64,000 nucleotides of DNA from Azadirachta indica (lineage: Eukaryota; Streptophyta; Magnoliopsida; Sapindales; Meliaceae). A program made the translations under genes and the position numbers. Shown here piece after piece: positions 1 to 14,400 of the stretch. The stretch spans positions 12,918,913-12,982,912 of the forward strand of contig CM040450.1 of NCBI GenBank assembly GCA_022749755.1, written 5' to 3'. Numbering within the stretch: the first letter of the stretch is position 1; each line of letters begins with the position of its first letter. A model generated the notes under the pieces. That model saw only the letters and a program-made list of their open reading frames with translations, had not been told where the DNA came from and did no database searches.

Positions 1-798
1 AAAAAGCAAAGAAATAAAGGAAATTACGTAATAACATTCAGATCCCTGATTTTTTATGATTTCTTAAATAAAGAATAAGTTTTTCATTTATAATAAATGT
101 CTCCATTTCCTACCAAAATGACCACAATTGACAATACACTTCATCTTAATGAGAAGCTAACTAGCTATGTGCTCTAAATTTGTGATATGGTTAAATTGTA
201 TATGATAAGACAATCAATTACGATCAAGATGACAAAGCTACCTCCACACTCAGTACTCATGTATGTGAAAGTCCTATTCTGTGTTTGTAAGTATGTTTTT
301 TTCCAATTTTGTGAATAAAAAATGATTTTTAATGAGTTCATCTTATTATTAATTATAATAAACTCAATTTTATATTATTCTAGTTTTTGTTATGCGGTAA
401 TAGGTTATGAGATAAGATTTTGGCACATGTCTAATTGTACAAAACTAATAGTAGGAGACAAAAATTGAATATGGTAACTTGTGAGAGGAAGTTGGTTAGT
501 TTAATACAGTTAGTTACCAGTTGGTAGTTACGGACCTTTTTGTTACAAATGGACAAGGTATATCCTATTTTAAGAAAACATAAAAGATTAGGGATTCAAA
601 CGTTTTTACCAAAAAATTAGTAACTCGTTCTCGATGATACAGAGTTCCACTTCTCGGACGCATCGTTCTCTCAACTTCACCTACGATGTTCGTTTGGTTC
701 GCCATGGAACCACTGCCCTAGCAAACTTCCATTTTCCTGCACGAAAACCAAACTAACAACCCTAGCTTCATCAGGAAGGCAAATATATATCAATACTG
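1..798. other. AT-rich upstream region and 5' leader of the CPSF-A/DDB1-like gene
   Basis: No coding region is supported here. The first ~600 bases are AT-rich and have no long open frame. From about 620 the composition becomes more mixed, and the last ~130 bases before the ATG at 799 probably hold the 5'UTR and core promoter of the downstream gene. A telomere-box-like ACCCTA sits near 758-765, a motif often found near the start of plant housekeeping genes. A short antisense frame at 677-874 is a shadow of this region. No transcription start can be fixed from sequence alone. Confidence 0.5.
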
Positions 799-3700
799 AT
801 GGCGGTTTCGGAGGAAGAGTGTTCGACAGCAAAGTCGCGATCGTCCCCGTCTTCATCTTCAGCACCGGCGCCATCTCGGAACGTTCAGTACCTGGCGAAG
901 TGCGTTCTCAGAGGTAGCGTCGTCCTCCAGGTCGCTTACGGCCATCTCCGCTCTCCGTCATCAAACGACGTCGTTTTTGGCAAGGTTGTTCAATGTTCTT
1001 TGCGCTAGTTTGTTGTACATATTGCCAATTTTGGAATTTATTGCCGTCTGGTGTAAGTTTAGTGTGAGTTGTTAGTTTGAAATGTTGTTGGAAGTAGAAT
1101 CAAGTGCAGATTAGAGCTTCATTGTTGCCGAGTTGAAACTTGAAACATGTTTCATCGTTGTATTTCCTAGCAATTTTAATTGTGTGTGTTTTGCAGATGT
1201 ATCTATTTACATGCTTGCTGTAACTTGGTGATGGCATTTTTTCAGGAGACCTCGATAGAGTTGGTAATAATTGCTGAAGATGGGATTGTACAATCAGTTT
1301 GTGAGCAGGCTGTATTTGGCACAATCAAAGATCTTGCAGTCATACCTTGGAATGAGAAGTTCTATGCAAGAAATCCACAGGTAGTTTAGAGAATTTACTC
1401 GTAATGAATACATTAGAGTTATTAACAATGATAAAGAAGTTTTGGCCATTCATTTTAGCTTTAAATCATTGTACTGAATAATTATCTTTCAGGGAAGGCA
1501 ATTATCCTGTGTAGAAATGTATACCTGGTCATTCTGAACCGATTTTATTGCGTTTTTCTTCTGTAGATGCTGGGAAAAGATCTTCTGGTTGTTATTTCTG
1601 ATTCTGGGAAGCTCTCATTTCTCAGTTTTTGCAATGAAATGCACAGGTTTTTTAGTTTTCTTGCCTACCTCAATATAACTTGTTAGTGGAAATGCATATT
1701 TTTATTACGTCTTGAGGGATGCTTACTGCAATGATAAATTATTGATTGTTGAAATAGGTTTTTGCCAGTAGCACATGTTCAGCTTTCCGGTCCAGGAAAT
1801 TCAAGGCATCAGCTTGGAAGAATGCTAGCTGTTGACTCCAGGCAAGTTGCTTTTGTGGCACAAGGAAAATATCTTTTTCTTTCCATAATATTTTGATCAT
1901 CTGGGCATTCCATCTAGGTAATTTGTGTGATGTGTGCGGCTGTGATCTGATTTGCATTTGTATCACCTCTTCTTCTCCTTTCATTATTTCACTTTACTTT
2001 TTAATCATGTTCCTTTTGTGGCATTGATCCTTTAGCTGTCTTTGTATGATCTTTAGATGGATGACAATCTCTGAACTATTTGTATGAGTAGTTGTTTTGT
2101 AATTTTAGAAGGAAAAAGTTTTTTGTTTAGTTATGGGACTGCAAGTTTATTTCCTTTATGTCGTAACTTGATGTACCTTTCTTTGTAGTTGGTTTTAATT
2201 TTGCATTTGAGATTCCTACCAATTCCCCTAACTTGTACTCTTTGCTCTCAACAGCGGCTGCTTCATTGCTGTTAGTGCATATGAAGATCGATTGGGTTTG
2301 TTTTCACTATCGATGTCTCATGGAAGCGATATCATTGATAAGGTCAATATAAACTTTTATGCTCATCTATTTTAGAGTATTTTTCTTTTGTTGATTATGC
2401 TAGTAGAAGAGCATTTTCTTCAACTGATATATTTCCATTAATTGTGCGAAAATGGGCTTTTGTGTGTATCTATTGATATTTTTATCTGCTACAATTTCAG
2501 AAAATATGTTATCCTCCTGAAAGTGAAGGGGACACAAGTGGTTCTAGAGGTTCTCAAAAAACTAGTATAAGGGGCACAATATGGAGCATGTGCTTTATTT
2601 CAAAAGATCCTTGTCAACCAAGTGAGGGGCATAATCCTGTCCTAGCCATTATCCTGAATAGGTATGATAATTCTATATGTTAATTTACTGTTTGGGAAAC
2701 TTTGTATTAAACATTTTCCATTGTTTGGAATCTGCAAGATAAGAATATTATCACGTTCTATTGGTTATTTCCTATTGAGATATCAAAATTCTGGTCTTGC
2801 AGGAGAGGAGCACTCTTGAATGAACTGCTGCTGGTGGGATGGAATATTACGGATCATGCTATAAGTGTTATTTCACGTTTTTTGGAAGCTGGACCACTTG
2901 CGCATAGCATTGTTGAAGTTCCTTGCTCTTACGGATTTGCCTTTCTGTTCAGGATTGGCGATGCACTATTAATGGATCTTAGAGATCCTCACAATCCCTC
3001 TTGTGTTTATAGAACAAGCTTAAACTTTTTACCGCCTGCTATGGAGGAGCAAAATTTTGTTGAAGAGTCTTGTAGAGTACATGATGTTGATGATGAAGGT
3101 TTTAATGTTGCTGCATGTGCTTTATTGGAGTTGGGCGATTATGATCCCATGTGTATAGACGGCGACAGTGGCAATGTAAAATCACCCTCAAAACAAGTGT
3201 GCTCTTGGAGTTGGGAACCAGAAACTAATAGGATTCCAAAGATGGTATTTTGTGTAGATACAGGAGAGTTTTTTATGATTGAAATTGCTTTTGATTCTGT
3301 TAGCCTGAAAGTTAATTTATCAGAATGTCTTTACAAGGGTCCACCGTGCAAGGCCCTTTTGTGGGTTGAGGGTGGATTCCTGTCTGCATTTGTAGAAATG
3401 GGGGATGGAATGGTCTTGAAAGTTGAAAATGGAAAGCTAGTGTACACTAGTCCCATTCAAAACATTGCACCAATCTTGGACATGTCAGTTGTGGACTACC
3501 ATGACGAAAAACGTGATCAAATGTTTGCTTGCTGTGGAGTGGCACCTGAGGGATCATTAAGGATTATTCGAAGTGGCATCAGTGTAGAAAAGCTATTGAG
3601 GACTGCCCCAATTTATCAAGGCATTACTGGTACATGGACAGTTCGAATGAAAGTAACTGATCCTTATCATTCTTTTCTTGTACTATCATTTGTTGAAGAG

Positions 3701-6700
3701 ACAAGGGTACTAAGAGTGGGCCTAAACTTTAGTGATGTGACTGACTCTGTTGGTTTCCGGCCTGATGTATGTACTTTGGCATGTGGCCTTATCGATGATG
3801 GTTTGCTTGTTCAGATTCACCAAAATGCAGTTAGGCTCTGTTTACCTTCCAAGGTTGCCCATTCTGAAGGTGTCCCTTTGTCATATCCGGTTTGCACATC
3901 TTGGTTCCCACAAAACGTAAGCATCAGTTTGGGGGCAGTTTCCCATAATATGATCATTGTTTCTACTTCTAATCCATGCTTCCTATATATTCTTGGGGTT
4001 AGGTCACTCTCAATGAATAATTATCAGATATATGAAATGCAACATTTGAGATTGCAAAGTGAGTTGTCATGCATTTCCATACCCCAAAAGCATTTTGAGG
4101 GAACAAAATCAAGTTCTCCCATTAGTCATGCGGGTAATAGCAGTCTCACAGTCCTTCCAGTTGGAGTTGACATTGGTTATACCTTTGTTATTGGCACACA
4201 TAGGCCTTCAGTGGAAGTTCTGTCATTTGTACCTAAGGAAGGTTTAAGCATTCTTGCTTCTGGAACAATTGCATTAACAAATACTATGGGAACTGCTATC
4301 AGTGGCTGCATTCCTCAGGATGTGAGACTTGTATTAGCTGACCAGTTTTATGTTCTAGCGGGGTTGAGAAATGGAATGCTCCTTCGGTTTGAGTGGCCTT
4401 CCGGCTTAAATATGTCTTCATCTGTAGCGAAGAGTCACAGTCCTATTGGTGCTACTTGGAGAAATGCTGATACTGTTCTATCAGATATAGGAGCTGCAAA
4501 TTCTTTTGGCTTACAAATCTCTGCTTTTCATTTATCCAACAAGACTAAGGATGAACTTCCTATTAATCTTCAATTGATTGCTAATCGTCGCATTGGCATT
4601 ACTCCTGTTTTCCTTGTTCCCCTGAGTGACTCACTTGACGCAGACATAATTGCTCTTAGTGACAGGCCATGGTTGTTGCAAAGTGCAAGACACAGCCTTG
4701 CTTATACTTCTATTTCGTTTCAACCTTCGACGCATGCAACTCCTGTATGCTCTGTTGAATGCCCTAAAGGAATTTTATTTGTTGCAGAGAACAGTCTAAA
4801 TTTGGTAAGAATCCTATTCATCTTATTGTCTACTCTTGTGGTTTCACTATTCTCTTTGTGGTGTTCTTTTTGTTTCCTTGTCAAAAGTCACAAAATTTTT
4901 TTTGAGTATTAAAGTCACAAATTTTACTTCTGGAGATTGTCACCTGAAAAAAGATAGTGAAAGGGTCCCAAAAGTATTTATCGCATATTCTTGAAAGTAA
5001 TCCTTAAATATGAATCATGATTGCTATGATAACCATCATGCTGGTAACCCTGCAAAATGTAACTGATATTTTAGTAAGCACCTTATGAAGAACTCTGAGT
5101 ACTCTCTTATGCATTTACTTGTACAGGAATAACAATGATTTTGTTAGCCACTAGGTGATAATAGTGCTCAATCACAAAGCTGAAGGCATTTTGTATCATG
5201 AACCAAATTTATTGTTATTATCTCTGATGCTTACCGTGTTGTCGTACCAGTTGTTTTAGAAGTTGATTTACTATGAAAATAGAGAACTTTTAAATTGGTG
5301 ATTATCTGGGTATTGGGGTATGATATATTTGCTTCTAAGTACTTCCGTTGGGTGTTTCTGAATTGAATGTCTAATCTGCTTGCTGGGTTGACACGCATGA
5401 TCTTTAATCTTTAGGTGGAGATGGTGCACAGTAAGAGGCTTAATGTGCAGAAATTTCATCTTGGAGGCACTCCAAGGAAGGTCCTTTATCATAGTGAAAG
5501 CAGGTTATTGGTTGTGATGAGGACTGAACTGAGTAACGATACATGTTCATCTGATATATGTTGTGTAGATCCCCTTAGTGGGTCAGTGGTGTCATCTTTT
5601 AAACTTGAAGCAGGAGAAACAGGGAAATCCATGGAATTAGTGAAGGTCGGAAATGAACAGGTTTTGGTGGTTGGTACGAGTTTGTCTTCTGGTCCAGCTA
5701 TTATGCCCAGTGGTGAAGCTGAAAGGTATGTCACCTTTTGTCCCTTTTGAAGTTCTCCCTTTTTTGTATGGTTTAATTGACTTGCTGTTTTCTCTATATC
5801 AAAATTTCTGAAGTTCTCCACCTTTCCAAGAAAGCATAAAAGATGAACAATGGATGGCTCTATTGTGAATCAAAGTCCAAGGCTCCTGAAAGTCAATGTG
5901 ACCAGCATTGACTGGCTCTTCTCATATTTTCTTTAAATATTTTAGATCTTTTCTCTTTGGGGGAAGGATGCTTTTTCTACATTTTTAGAACTTAAATATT
6001 ATTATTTATTGTTACTCTTAAGTTTTAAGATTTTTGTATAAATAATATATTAACATAGTGTCAACGACTATTTGACTCATAAGTCTTGTGTTTAAATTCT
6101 AAACATCCCTCACTCCATTCTAATTAAATTTTATTATAAAGCAATATGGATTGTTACTTGGATCCATATGACCTGTAGATTAAATCCACCTTGCAAATGA
6201 CTGTGTCTGAGACTTATATTGTTATCAGGCCCATAGCATCAACTTAAAATATTACTGTTGTCTTAAAATGTGTATTTCTCATAATGAATTCCACGGATTC
6301 ATGTCTGATTGTACCTTTTTTTTCAACAGCACCAAGGGCCGTCTGCTTGTCCTCTGTATTGAACATGGCCAAAATTCAGATAGTGGTTCAATGACATTTT
6401 CTTGTAAGGCAGGGTCGTCTTCTCACCGAACGTCACCATTCCGTGAAATTGTTGGATATGCCACAGAGCAGCTGTCCAGCAGTAGTCTATGCAGTAGCCC
6501 AGATGATTCTAGCTGTGATGGAATTAAACTTGAAGAGACTGAAGCATGGCAGTTGCGATTGGCTTACTCAACGATATGGCCAGGAATGGTACTCGCAATT
6601 TGTCCATATCTTGATCGTTACTTCTTGGCATCTGCTGGTAGTGCTGTAAGTTGCCCAGTCCATCATATACGCTTTTAAGTTGCCAGTGTGAATTCAGTCT

Positions 6701-9700
6701 ACCACATGGCTATTGCTTACAAAAATTAATTTTCTTGTTTCAGTTTTATGTATGTGGTTTTCCAAATGATAATCCCCAGAGGGTTAGAAGATTTGCAGTT
6801 GGAAAGACACGTTTCATGATCATGTTGCTGACTGCTCATTTTACTAGAATTGCTGTTGGAGATTGCCGTGATGGCATCCTTTTTTATTCTTATCATGAGG
6901 TATATGAGATAGTAGATTGTGTTTTACATGCCTCAACTATTTTGTTTCAATTCATTTTGATGAAATTACTGTAAATTCTCCGTCATTGTAGTGGGAGCTG
7001 ATTTTACAATGTTTTTTCCTTGCAAAGATGTCATTTATGGTTTGCTGTTTGTGATATTAGTTCTGAAGTTCACTACATGCTTTCTTGGTGCTAGGATGCC
7101 AGAAAACTGGAGCAAATATATTGTGATCCAGCACAGAGGTTGGTTGCTGATTGCATTCTTATGGATGTTGATACAGCCGTTGTTTCAGACCGTAAAGGAA
7201 GCATTGCTGTCCTTTCATGTTCAGATCACAAGGAAGGTAAATTCTAAGTTAAGCCTCATCTATGATTAAAGTGCCTCTAGTTGTAAATTTGTATGTAAAT
7301 GGTTACATGTTGAAATGCTAATTTTTTCATACAAGTCAATAATTGCCGTGTCAAGACCTTTGATTAGCTGTCAGCAGCTCTTACTAAGTATCACTGCCTT
7401 TTAGATTGTGAATTTAACTTTGATTCTTGGGAATAAAGGAGATGAACATCAATGGGCAGTGTAGTAATGAATTTCCACGAAATAAAGGATGAAGCTAATC
7501 TTGGGATCCTGGTCTATTTATTAAGGTTTATCTTTAATTTGTTTTTTCTGAAATTGTTATTGTTGTTGTTGTTGTCTTCTCTTTTATGATTTAGCTTCTT
7601 CTTATATTTCTAGCTTATCTCCATCTCATTCACTGGTGTAATAAGTGCCTAGTATTCCTGGACACCGAGAGAGCTCTGTTTTACAGAGTCAAGTTTCCAC
7701 TTTTTTTGCAGTTGTCTGTTGCTATATTCTTGGTATTCTGTGGATATCAATAAGAGCTTATCATATTTTCGCTATCTTGGGTGTTCTCAGAATCAAGGGA
7801 ATTGTGAGACTTTCTCTGATGCACTAAGATATTGTTTAACAGCTGAATAGGTTTCCTGATCTTAAAGAATTAAGATACTGGTGCTGCTCACATGTCATAA
7901 TAGCCAAAATGGTCTGCAACATTATCTTTTCTTTTAATGAGTGTACTTTATTTGACCTTTTGGAGATCTTGAGTTCAAATTTAGCTCGTGTCGAGTGGGA
8001 AGGGGTTGGTTCATTTCATGCAATTTTAAAAATAAATAATCGACCTTTTTGGGGTCTAGAAGATTATATATCAGAATTGTTTACAATCTATATTATGTAC
8101 CAGATCAAAAATTTGGTAAGACCGATTATTCATTTCTATGCCAACCTTGCAACTTCATGATGGTGTTGTCTATATATTTGCTTTTGGTTGTTCAAATATT
8201 AATTGAGGCAATTAGGAAATATTGGTAAGTGATGGAAGTATTGCTTGAATTGAGTTTCTGGAGAGCTTTATTTATGGACAAAGGTAATGATTACAGTGAT
8301 TCTGAATAAAGAAGTTAAAAGAAAAAAGTCTACCCCAACCTCATCTCTTGATTTGTCTTTCACCCTACTGCTGTGATTATTCTGTTGTTTTCTATCTGCT
8401 TTGGTTGGAATTTGTATTTTATCTGGTTATCATTGTCTTATTGGTTGCTTATTTGCTTTAGATGGAAGACAATAACGTTTTTCTTATATTCTATCATTTC
8501 TGAATGTCTAAGGTAATGCAAGTCCAGAATGCAATTTAACTCTCAGTTCTTCTTATCATATGGGTGAGATAGCCATGAGCATGAGGAAGGTAAGTCCTAC
8601 ATATTTCTAGCTCGTGTGTGATAGGTTTATCAAAATTGGACAGCTATGTTCTGCAAAATATATATTGCGAGGTTGCTCTAACTGCGATTGTGTTATTTCT
8701 ATAGCAGTCTCATTTGCTCTAACTGCTATTGGGAATGCGAGTTCTAAAGCATTTTTCTTCTTTTACTTGGTTCACAAATAATATTGAAATTCCTTTTCAG
8801 GGGTCATTTACATACAAACTTCCAGCTGATGATGTCTTGGGGGCCTGCAATACTCCCAGTTGGGATTTCGATTCTTCACACAGCACTATCATAGCCAGCA
8901 CATTGTTAGGGAGCATAGTAATATTTATTCCTATATCAAGGTATTTTTATTTCATTCAGAACATTTTTATATCACATATATATAATTGCTAGATGGATTT
9001 ACTTTGTATCGAATGATAGCATGGGTAGTATTTCTTTTATATATACAGGAATGAATAACACTAAAGCCATGAAGACTTGCAATAGCCAACCAAAAAAGAA
9101 AGAAAGTAAAAAGGTCCAGTGTTCAGGATCCAGTCAGTCACGAGCTTTGGGAAACTCTAGTTGAATAGAAAGTACCTCCTTATATTACAGAATTACTCCG
9201 TTCTTCCAGCCAATATTTTGGCTTAAAGAGTGCCTAGTATTATATAGTTGTGGTAGCTGTTGCACCTCAGTGCGAGTCGCTGAAATGCACATCTCCTGTA
9301 ACCCTTGACAATATTTCTTTGTGCGTTATCAACCAAAACCAAGTTCTAATTTATGTGTGGCCATTTGGAATATTATTTTTTTATCATGAAACCTGTAAAC
9401 CACTTTTGATAATTTCAAATTATTTTTATTATTATTATTTTTTGTTTCTTATTTATTGATATCTCCCAGAAAATCATATTGCACTGTGCTGCTTCATTAA
9501 ATGCCATATATCTTAACACTTTACGTCTGTTCTTATTAGCTGAACATAGGTTTATATGATACCTAGTTTGATAACAAATTTATTAAGATGAAAGAATTTT
9601 TACTCTTAAGAGGGGCTTGTTGCATTTAGTGCAATTTTGGATGCTTGTAAAGCCCAAATACTTAGCGATTGGTGTGTAGTTGATGCAAGTTAAATTGTAG

Positions 9701-10258
9701 ATTAAGCATTATTCAGTAGGTCCTGTGTTGTGGTAATATTTTGCTGTCATGCTTGACGTTCTCTTCAAGTTCTCTGTCTGACAAACTTCATGTCTTTGTA
9801 GAGAAGAATACGAACTCTTAGAAGCAGTCCAAGCTAGAATTGCTGTCCATCCTTTAACTGCACCTTTGCTCGGAAATGACCACAATGAGTATCGTAGTCG
9901 TCAAAACCCAGTAAGAAAGAAGGAACCTTGTTTTACATTATTTTAAGAATTGCTAGCATGCTTTAATAAAGTTTAAGCATCAAGCCCAGGATCATTATTG
10001 CGCCATTTATTATCCAGCATTTTGACCTTTTTTTTTTTTTTTTTTTGGCGGTTGTAGGTTGGAGCACCCAAGATACTTGATGGAGACATGTTGGCACAGT
10101 TCTTGGAGCTGACAAGTATGCAACAGAATGCTGTATTATCATTGCCACATGGCTCACGGGATACACATAAATCAAGTTCTAAACTGCTGCCTTCATCGCC
10201 TATCCCCGTTAATCAGGTTGTGCAACTCCTTGAACGAATTCACTATGCCCTGAATTAG
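799..10258 (+). CDS. CPSF A-subunit / DDB1-like protein (AT3G11960-type), 15 exons, complete
   Basis: Exons: 799-984, 1246-1380, 1567-1646, 1758-1841, 2255-2342, 2501-2661, 2803-4804, 5415-5725, 6330-6645, 6744-6899, 7095-7236, 8513-8589, 8801-8940, 9802-9910, 10058-10258. They join in frame to 1395 aa, about the length I remember for Arabidopsis AT3G11960. The protein belongs to the DDB1/CPSF160/SF3B3 superfamily of triple beta-propellers. Residues ~60-900 correspond to the MMS1_N part and residues ~1080-1330 to the CPSF_A part. Recognisable CPSF_A motifs are RIAVGDCRDGILFYSYHE (end of exon 10) and VSDRKGSIAVLS (exon 11). Relatives are scaffolds in cullin-4 ligases, mRNA 3'-end processing and U2 snRNP, but this subfamily has no clear assigned role, so I give none. 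Exon 7 is unusually long (2002 nt). Intron 4 has a GC donor at 1842-1843. The start at 799 is the first ATG of a frame that continues the family N-terminus. The exon structure is well supported; the function is not known. Confidence 0.93.
1842..2254 (+). other. GC-AG intron (intron 4 of the CPSF-A/DDB1-like gene)
   Basis: The exon ends in GACTCCAG and the intron begins GCAAGT. Joining to CGGCTGC at 2255 gives D-S-S-G-C-F-I-A-V-S-A, which matches the family sequence as I know it. The nearest GT, four bases downstream, would shift the frame. AG|GCAAGT is the usual consensus of the minor GC-AG class spliced by the U2 spliceosome. Confidence 0.85.
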
Positions 10259-11458
10259 TTAGTTCCTGGTTTTCTTCCAAATTCTATTTCATGAGCTCAG
10301 GAACTTAAGTTTCCAACTGAGGATGCACAAGGTTAGTACATACTAAAAACTGAGGATGGTTTTTCACTTCCCTCATTTTTCCTGAGCACTGAACCACAAC
10401 TGCAACTGCTTGTGGTTGACGTACAAATTAGGTTGCGAGATTGAGATTACGACTGAGATTTCAAGATTTCTTCAGAGCCCATAATCATACAGATGAAACC
10501 GTTCAATTCTTCCCAATACCTAGAGAGACAGCTCATAGGAAAGTCATGTGAATAACAGAAAGTAAAGTTACAATCTCCTTTCCTGTAATTAAATACCAGC
10601 TTTTTATTGTATTATAGTTGAAATGAAAGTACGGCAAGAAACTGTCGAGGGAAAACTGTACGTGTACTTTAACTGGATGAGCTTTTTATTCTATTTATTT
10701 AGTTTAGGGGCGGCAGCTCATAAAATGTCACGTTTTCACTTCTAAAACAATAATCAATTTATTCATTTATAAATAGAATCGAATTCTGAAATGAGTTAGC
10801 TAGCTATAAAGTTTTCCCGCTTTCTCTTTTAAATGGAGAATTCTAATTTCTCTTAAAATAAAAGTATAATTTAAATATATATTTGTATTTGTATTAAACA
10901 GCTTCGTTATCTATATTAAAATGCCCACGTTACCTTCATAATATTGATTGCATGTCTTAACATTTAATATCACTGTCAAAGAAACCTTAAAAAATTCAGA
11001 ATTAGTTATAAGATAAAAACTATATTCCTGCAAGAGTTGCAAAAACAAAGAAACCAAACTAAATTCAACATGGATTAAAATTTTTCTTTGTTTTCAACAT
11101 TATCTACACATAATTCTCAATGGTACATAAATCCATAATTAATACAGTGTTGGACCCTCTTTAACCTTAGAAAATCATCAGATGATCACAATTTAACGAC
11201 ATATAAATGATGCCAGCAGATCCCACGGCATTAGCTTTCACTAGGCAAAATTGTACAGGAAGACAATCTGGACAAAAATCTCAGTCATCTTCTGCGTTGA
11301 TTAAAAGCGCACAAAGTTTTTCCCACCTCCACACTATGCTTTAACTCAAAAATTCATCGATTCCTCATAGCTGTACGGTTTCAAACAACGGACTCCAATA
11401 TCTTTCACAGAGATGAAGAGGGAAACTCTGGCTAAGAAAGAGAGAGATTTCATAACTA
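10259..11458. other. Convergent intergenic region (3' ends of the CPSF-A-like and RRP5 genes)
   Basis: This region separates two tail-to-tail genes and should hold both 3'UTRs. No coding frame is supported. The central part (about 10680-11100) is AT-rich, with AATAAA-like signals usable on both strands. The portion from ~11100 to 11458 is more mixed in composition and is probably the RRP5 3'UTR. I see no repeat or RNA gene here. Confidence 0.5.
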
Positions 11459-14400
11459 TTATGTTAGTGTACTCTCTACATATTCCATTGCTTTCTGTTT
11501 CACATATTCGATCCTTTCTTCATCACCAAGCGATTTCTCATAATCGAGATACTTCTTAAATAAGAACTGCAAAACAATGGAGCATACAAGTAAGGCAAAG
11601 CAAGAAATGCAGAAATGCACAGCGGTAACATAGTTCTGCAAAGATAATTACATAATTTTACGTACTTTCATTTTTTTAGGTGTGAGGCTCAGGCTAATTG
11701 CCCTCTCAAATAGTCCGTGAATCAAATCTACATCTCCAAGTCGAATTTCCTGACAAGTATGAATCAAGATTCTAAGATATGCCCCAACAAAAGCTGGAAA
11801 TATAACAAAGGTGAACTGTTGAAAAGCAACGTACTTGATCAAGGTAAATACTCCACAAGTCTGTTCTCTTTGGATATTCATGCAAAATTCCTTCAAACAT
11901 GGATCGCCCTCTATCAGGAACCCCGCTTTTGAACTCAAGTATAGCTGTTTGTGAGATGAATTTAATATGCTTATGTCGTGGAAGACTTAATAGAGCACGT
12001 TGTACCACAGACCGAACCCCATCCAGTTGTTGCTTCAGAAGTCTCTGTACCCGCCTTAACCAGACCTAAAGTTCCATCCGATGTGAAAATTATAGGTCTG
12101 ATATACTTGAAATAAAAATAAAATGAAAAATGAGACTCATGAATACCTTGCATGAATGCTTAAATTTCTTGACCATTTTGTCAAGAAGCTCATCAGCCAA
12201 CTTATCTTGCTCCGTCCTTTCGTACATCCCCAAGAGTGCTAGATGAACTTTTTTGGGATCACAATACTGCAATGCTCTTTCAAAAACTTTCACAACAGCT
12301 TCCTGAAAAGAAAATAAATTAATGCATCTACCAATTCAAGTAATGATTACAAGACAAACTAAAATGCTCTCTGTTTTGTTACCTCTCTTGGATTCCCATA
12401 TTCATTTTCCAAATTAAAATAGGCCACCCAAACATTTAACTTCTCCTTCTCTTCTCGGATGTTTATTGTTTGCAAAGCCCTTCAAAAGACAGATAGAAAA
12501 TGAAGTTAAGTTTTCAATCATGACACCATCATGGAAGCAGTTGTTTTGCATTTTAAATGAAACTTTAATTATAAATTAATTTGCCAATAATAAAATAATA
12601 ATACAAAAAAATAAAGAACAACAAAAGATGATATTTATCATGGTGGAACTAAAGGGCATCAGAATTTAAGTCATGACACGTCATTTTGACAGTAACTGGA
12701 AACTCGTAAAATAGCACAAAGAATACCTTTCAGCAATAGAGCGGGCTTTCTCAACATCAGCCATAGACAGCATGAAGGCCATGTACTTTATCCAAACAAA
12801 ACTACTATTTGGGGAGCTTCTGACCAGTCTCTCAAATTCATCAGGAGTTCTTGGTGCATCCTTTTCCAGTAACCTTGCCTCAGCAGCTGTAATTTCTTGC
12901 TCCCTATCCAATATAATTGTCAAGATTAATTTCAAAGTTCCAAATAACTAATCCTTAAATGAGGAACAATTACACATCTGAGAATTGAATAACCTCTCTT
13001 CCTTCTCTTTCTTCTTTGCACGTCGTTTGGTCTTCTCATCTATGGCTTTTCCCTCCTCAATATTTTCTTGATTTTGACCAACTACATTATCCATATCAGG
13101 CTGCTCATCATCAAGAGTGACCTCAAGTGGAGGAACAAAAGCCCTAGATTCTGCTTGAGCAAGAACCAGAAATCCTCCATCTTCAGACTCAACATCCATA
13201 TTTTGCACATCGTCCGAATTGTTCTCCAGCAACAATAATGACTTGTCATGAGAACCAGCTTCTTCAATGTCTTCATCAGACTCATCTTCTGAAGATATTT
13301 TAAGGTCATCAGAGTCATTCTCAAAATATGAATTCTTCATTCCCAGCGAAATTCGGCGCTTTCCCTTGTCCACCTAATTTAACAGATTCAGAGACATAGG
13401 AGAAAATCAGCATTAAAATTTCCTGCCGATCAGAGATTCAAGAACTAAAGCAATTTGGTGATCTGTCAAAAATTTTATTCCAGAAATCAACCTCCAGTCA
13501 TATCAAAGGTGAAAATGTACTTGAGCAGATCATTTTGTACACAAGTTTTAGGTGATTAAAAGGTCTATAAACTGATTGCCACAAACAAGTAGCTACACTG
13601 TCATAAGTATAATTGTAATCGTTAACTACAAGACTTGTCCCAGCATATGTCAACAAAAAAAGATTACCTTCAATATTTTTGCCTTAACTTTCTCCCCGGC
13701 TCTGTATGTACTCTCAATGTTGTCAACGCACTCTTCTGAAACCTCTGATATGTGGCATAATCCAACCTAAGCAATTAACAGATATAAGCACATGAACATG
13801 CAACTAACATATATATACATGAAAATAATGGTCATACAATCTTATGATTGCAGATTGTATAAACTAATAATGGCAAAATAAACAGTTCAGGTAAAAATAA
13901 AATCTTAAAAGGGATATTTGCACATCTACTAGAACAAAATAACAGTGTTATGCTGAAAAGATGGATGGGTGGTAATACAAGCAAAAATTCAGGATCAGGA
14001 TGTATAATAAGGCTCTCTTTCACTATTCTGTCTAATCACTGTAATAGGTGATGCTGTCACCAGAAGAGTGTGAAAGAATAGTACAATAGTCAAATCATCA
14101 TTGGACCAAGACTGTGTTAAAAGTTTATTCCTTACCAAGTTAGTGTGGTCAATTGTGATAAACACACCATATGATTCCACCCGCTTAACCCGCCCAGAAA
14201 CTACGTCACCAACATGCAGATTACTTAAATCATTGATTTCAGATCGGGAAGCAGTGCTAGAATTCAATGTCTTCAAGGTAACTTCAATGCGCTTTGACAA
14301 AGGCTCCACAGATAACACCCTGTACTTTGCATAGCATAGTATATCAACAGCAGCAATCACTTCATTGACCATAATGAAAAATTAAGGATAAAAATTGAAA

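Noticed and set aside
5489..5821. 110-codon minus-strand frame over exon 8 of the CPSF-A-like gene
   Set aside because: It is antisense to a well-supported exon and has no recognisable motif.
6991..7269. 92-codon frame overlapping exon 11 of the CPSF-A-like gene
   Set aside because: It is in the wrong frame. The real exon reads DARKLEQIYCDPAQRL in another frame and joins its neighbours correctly.
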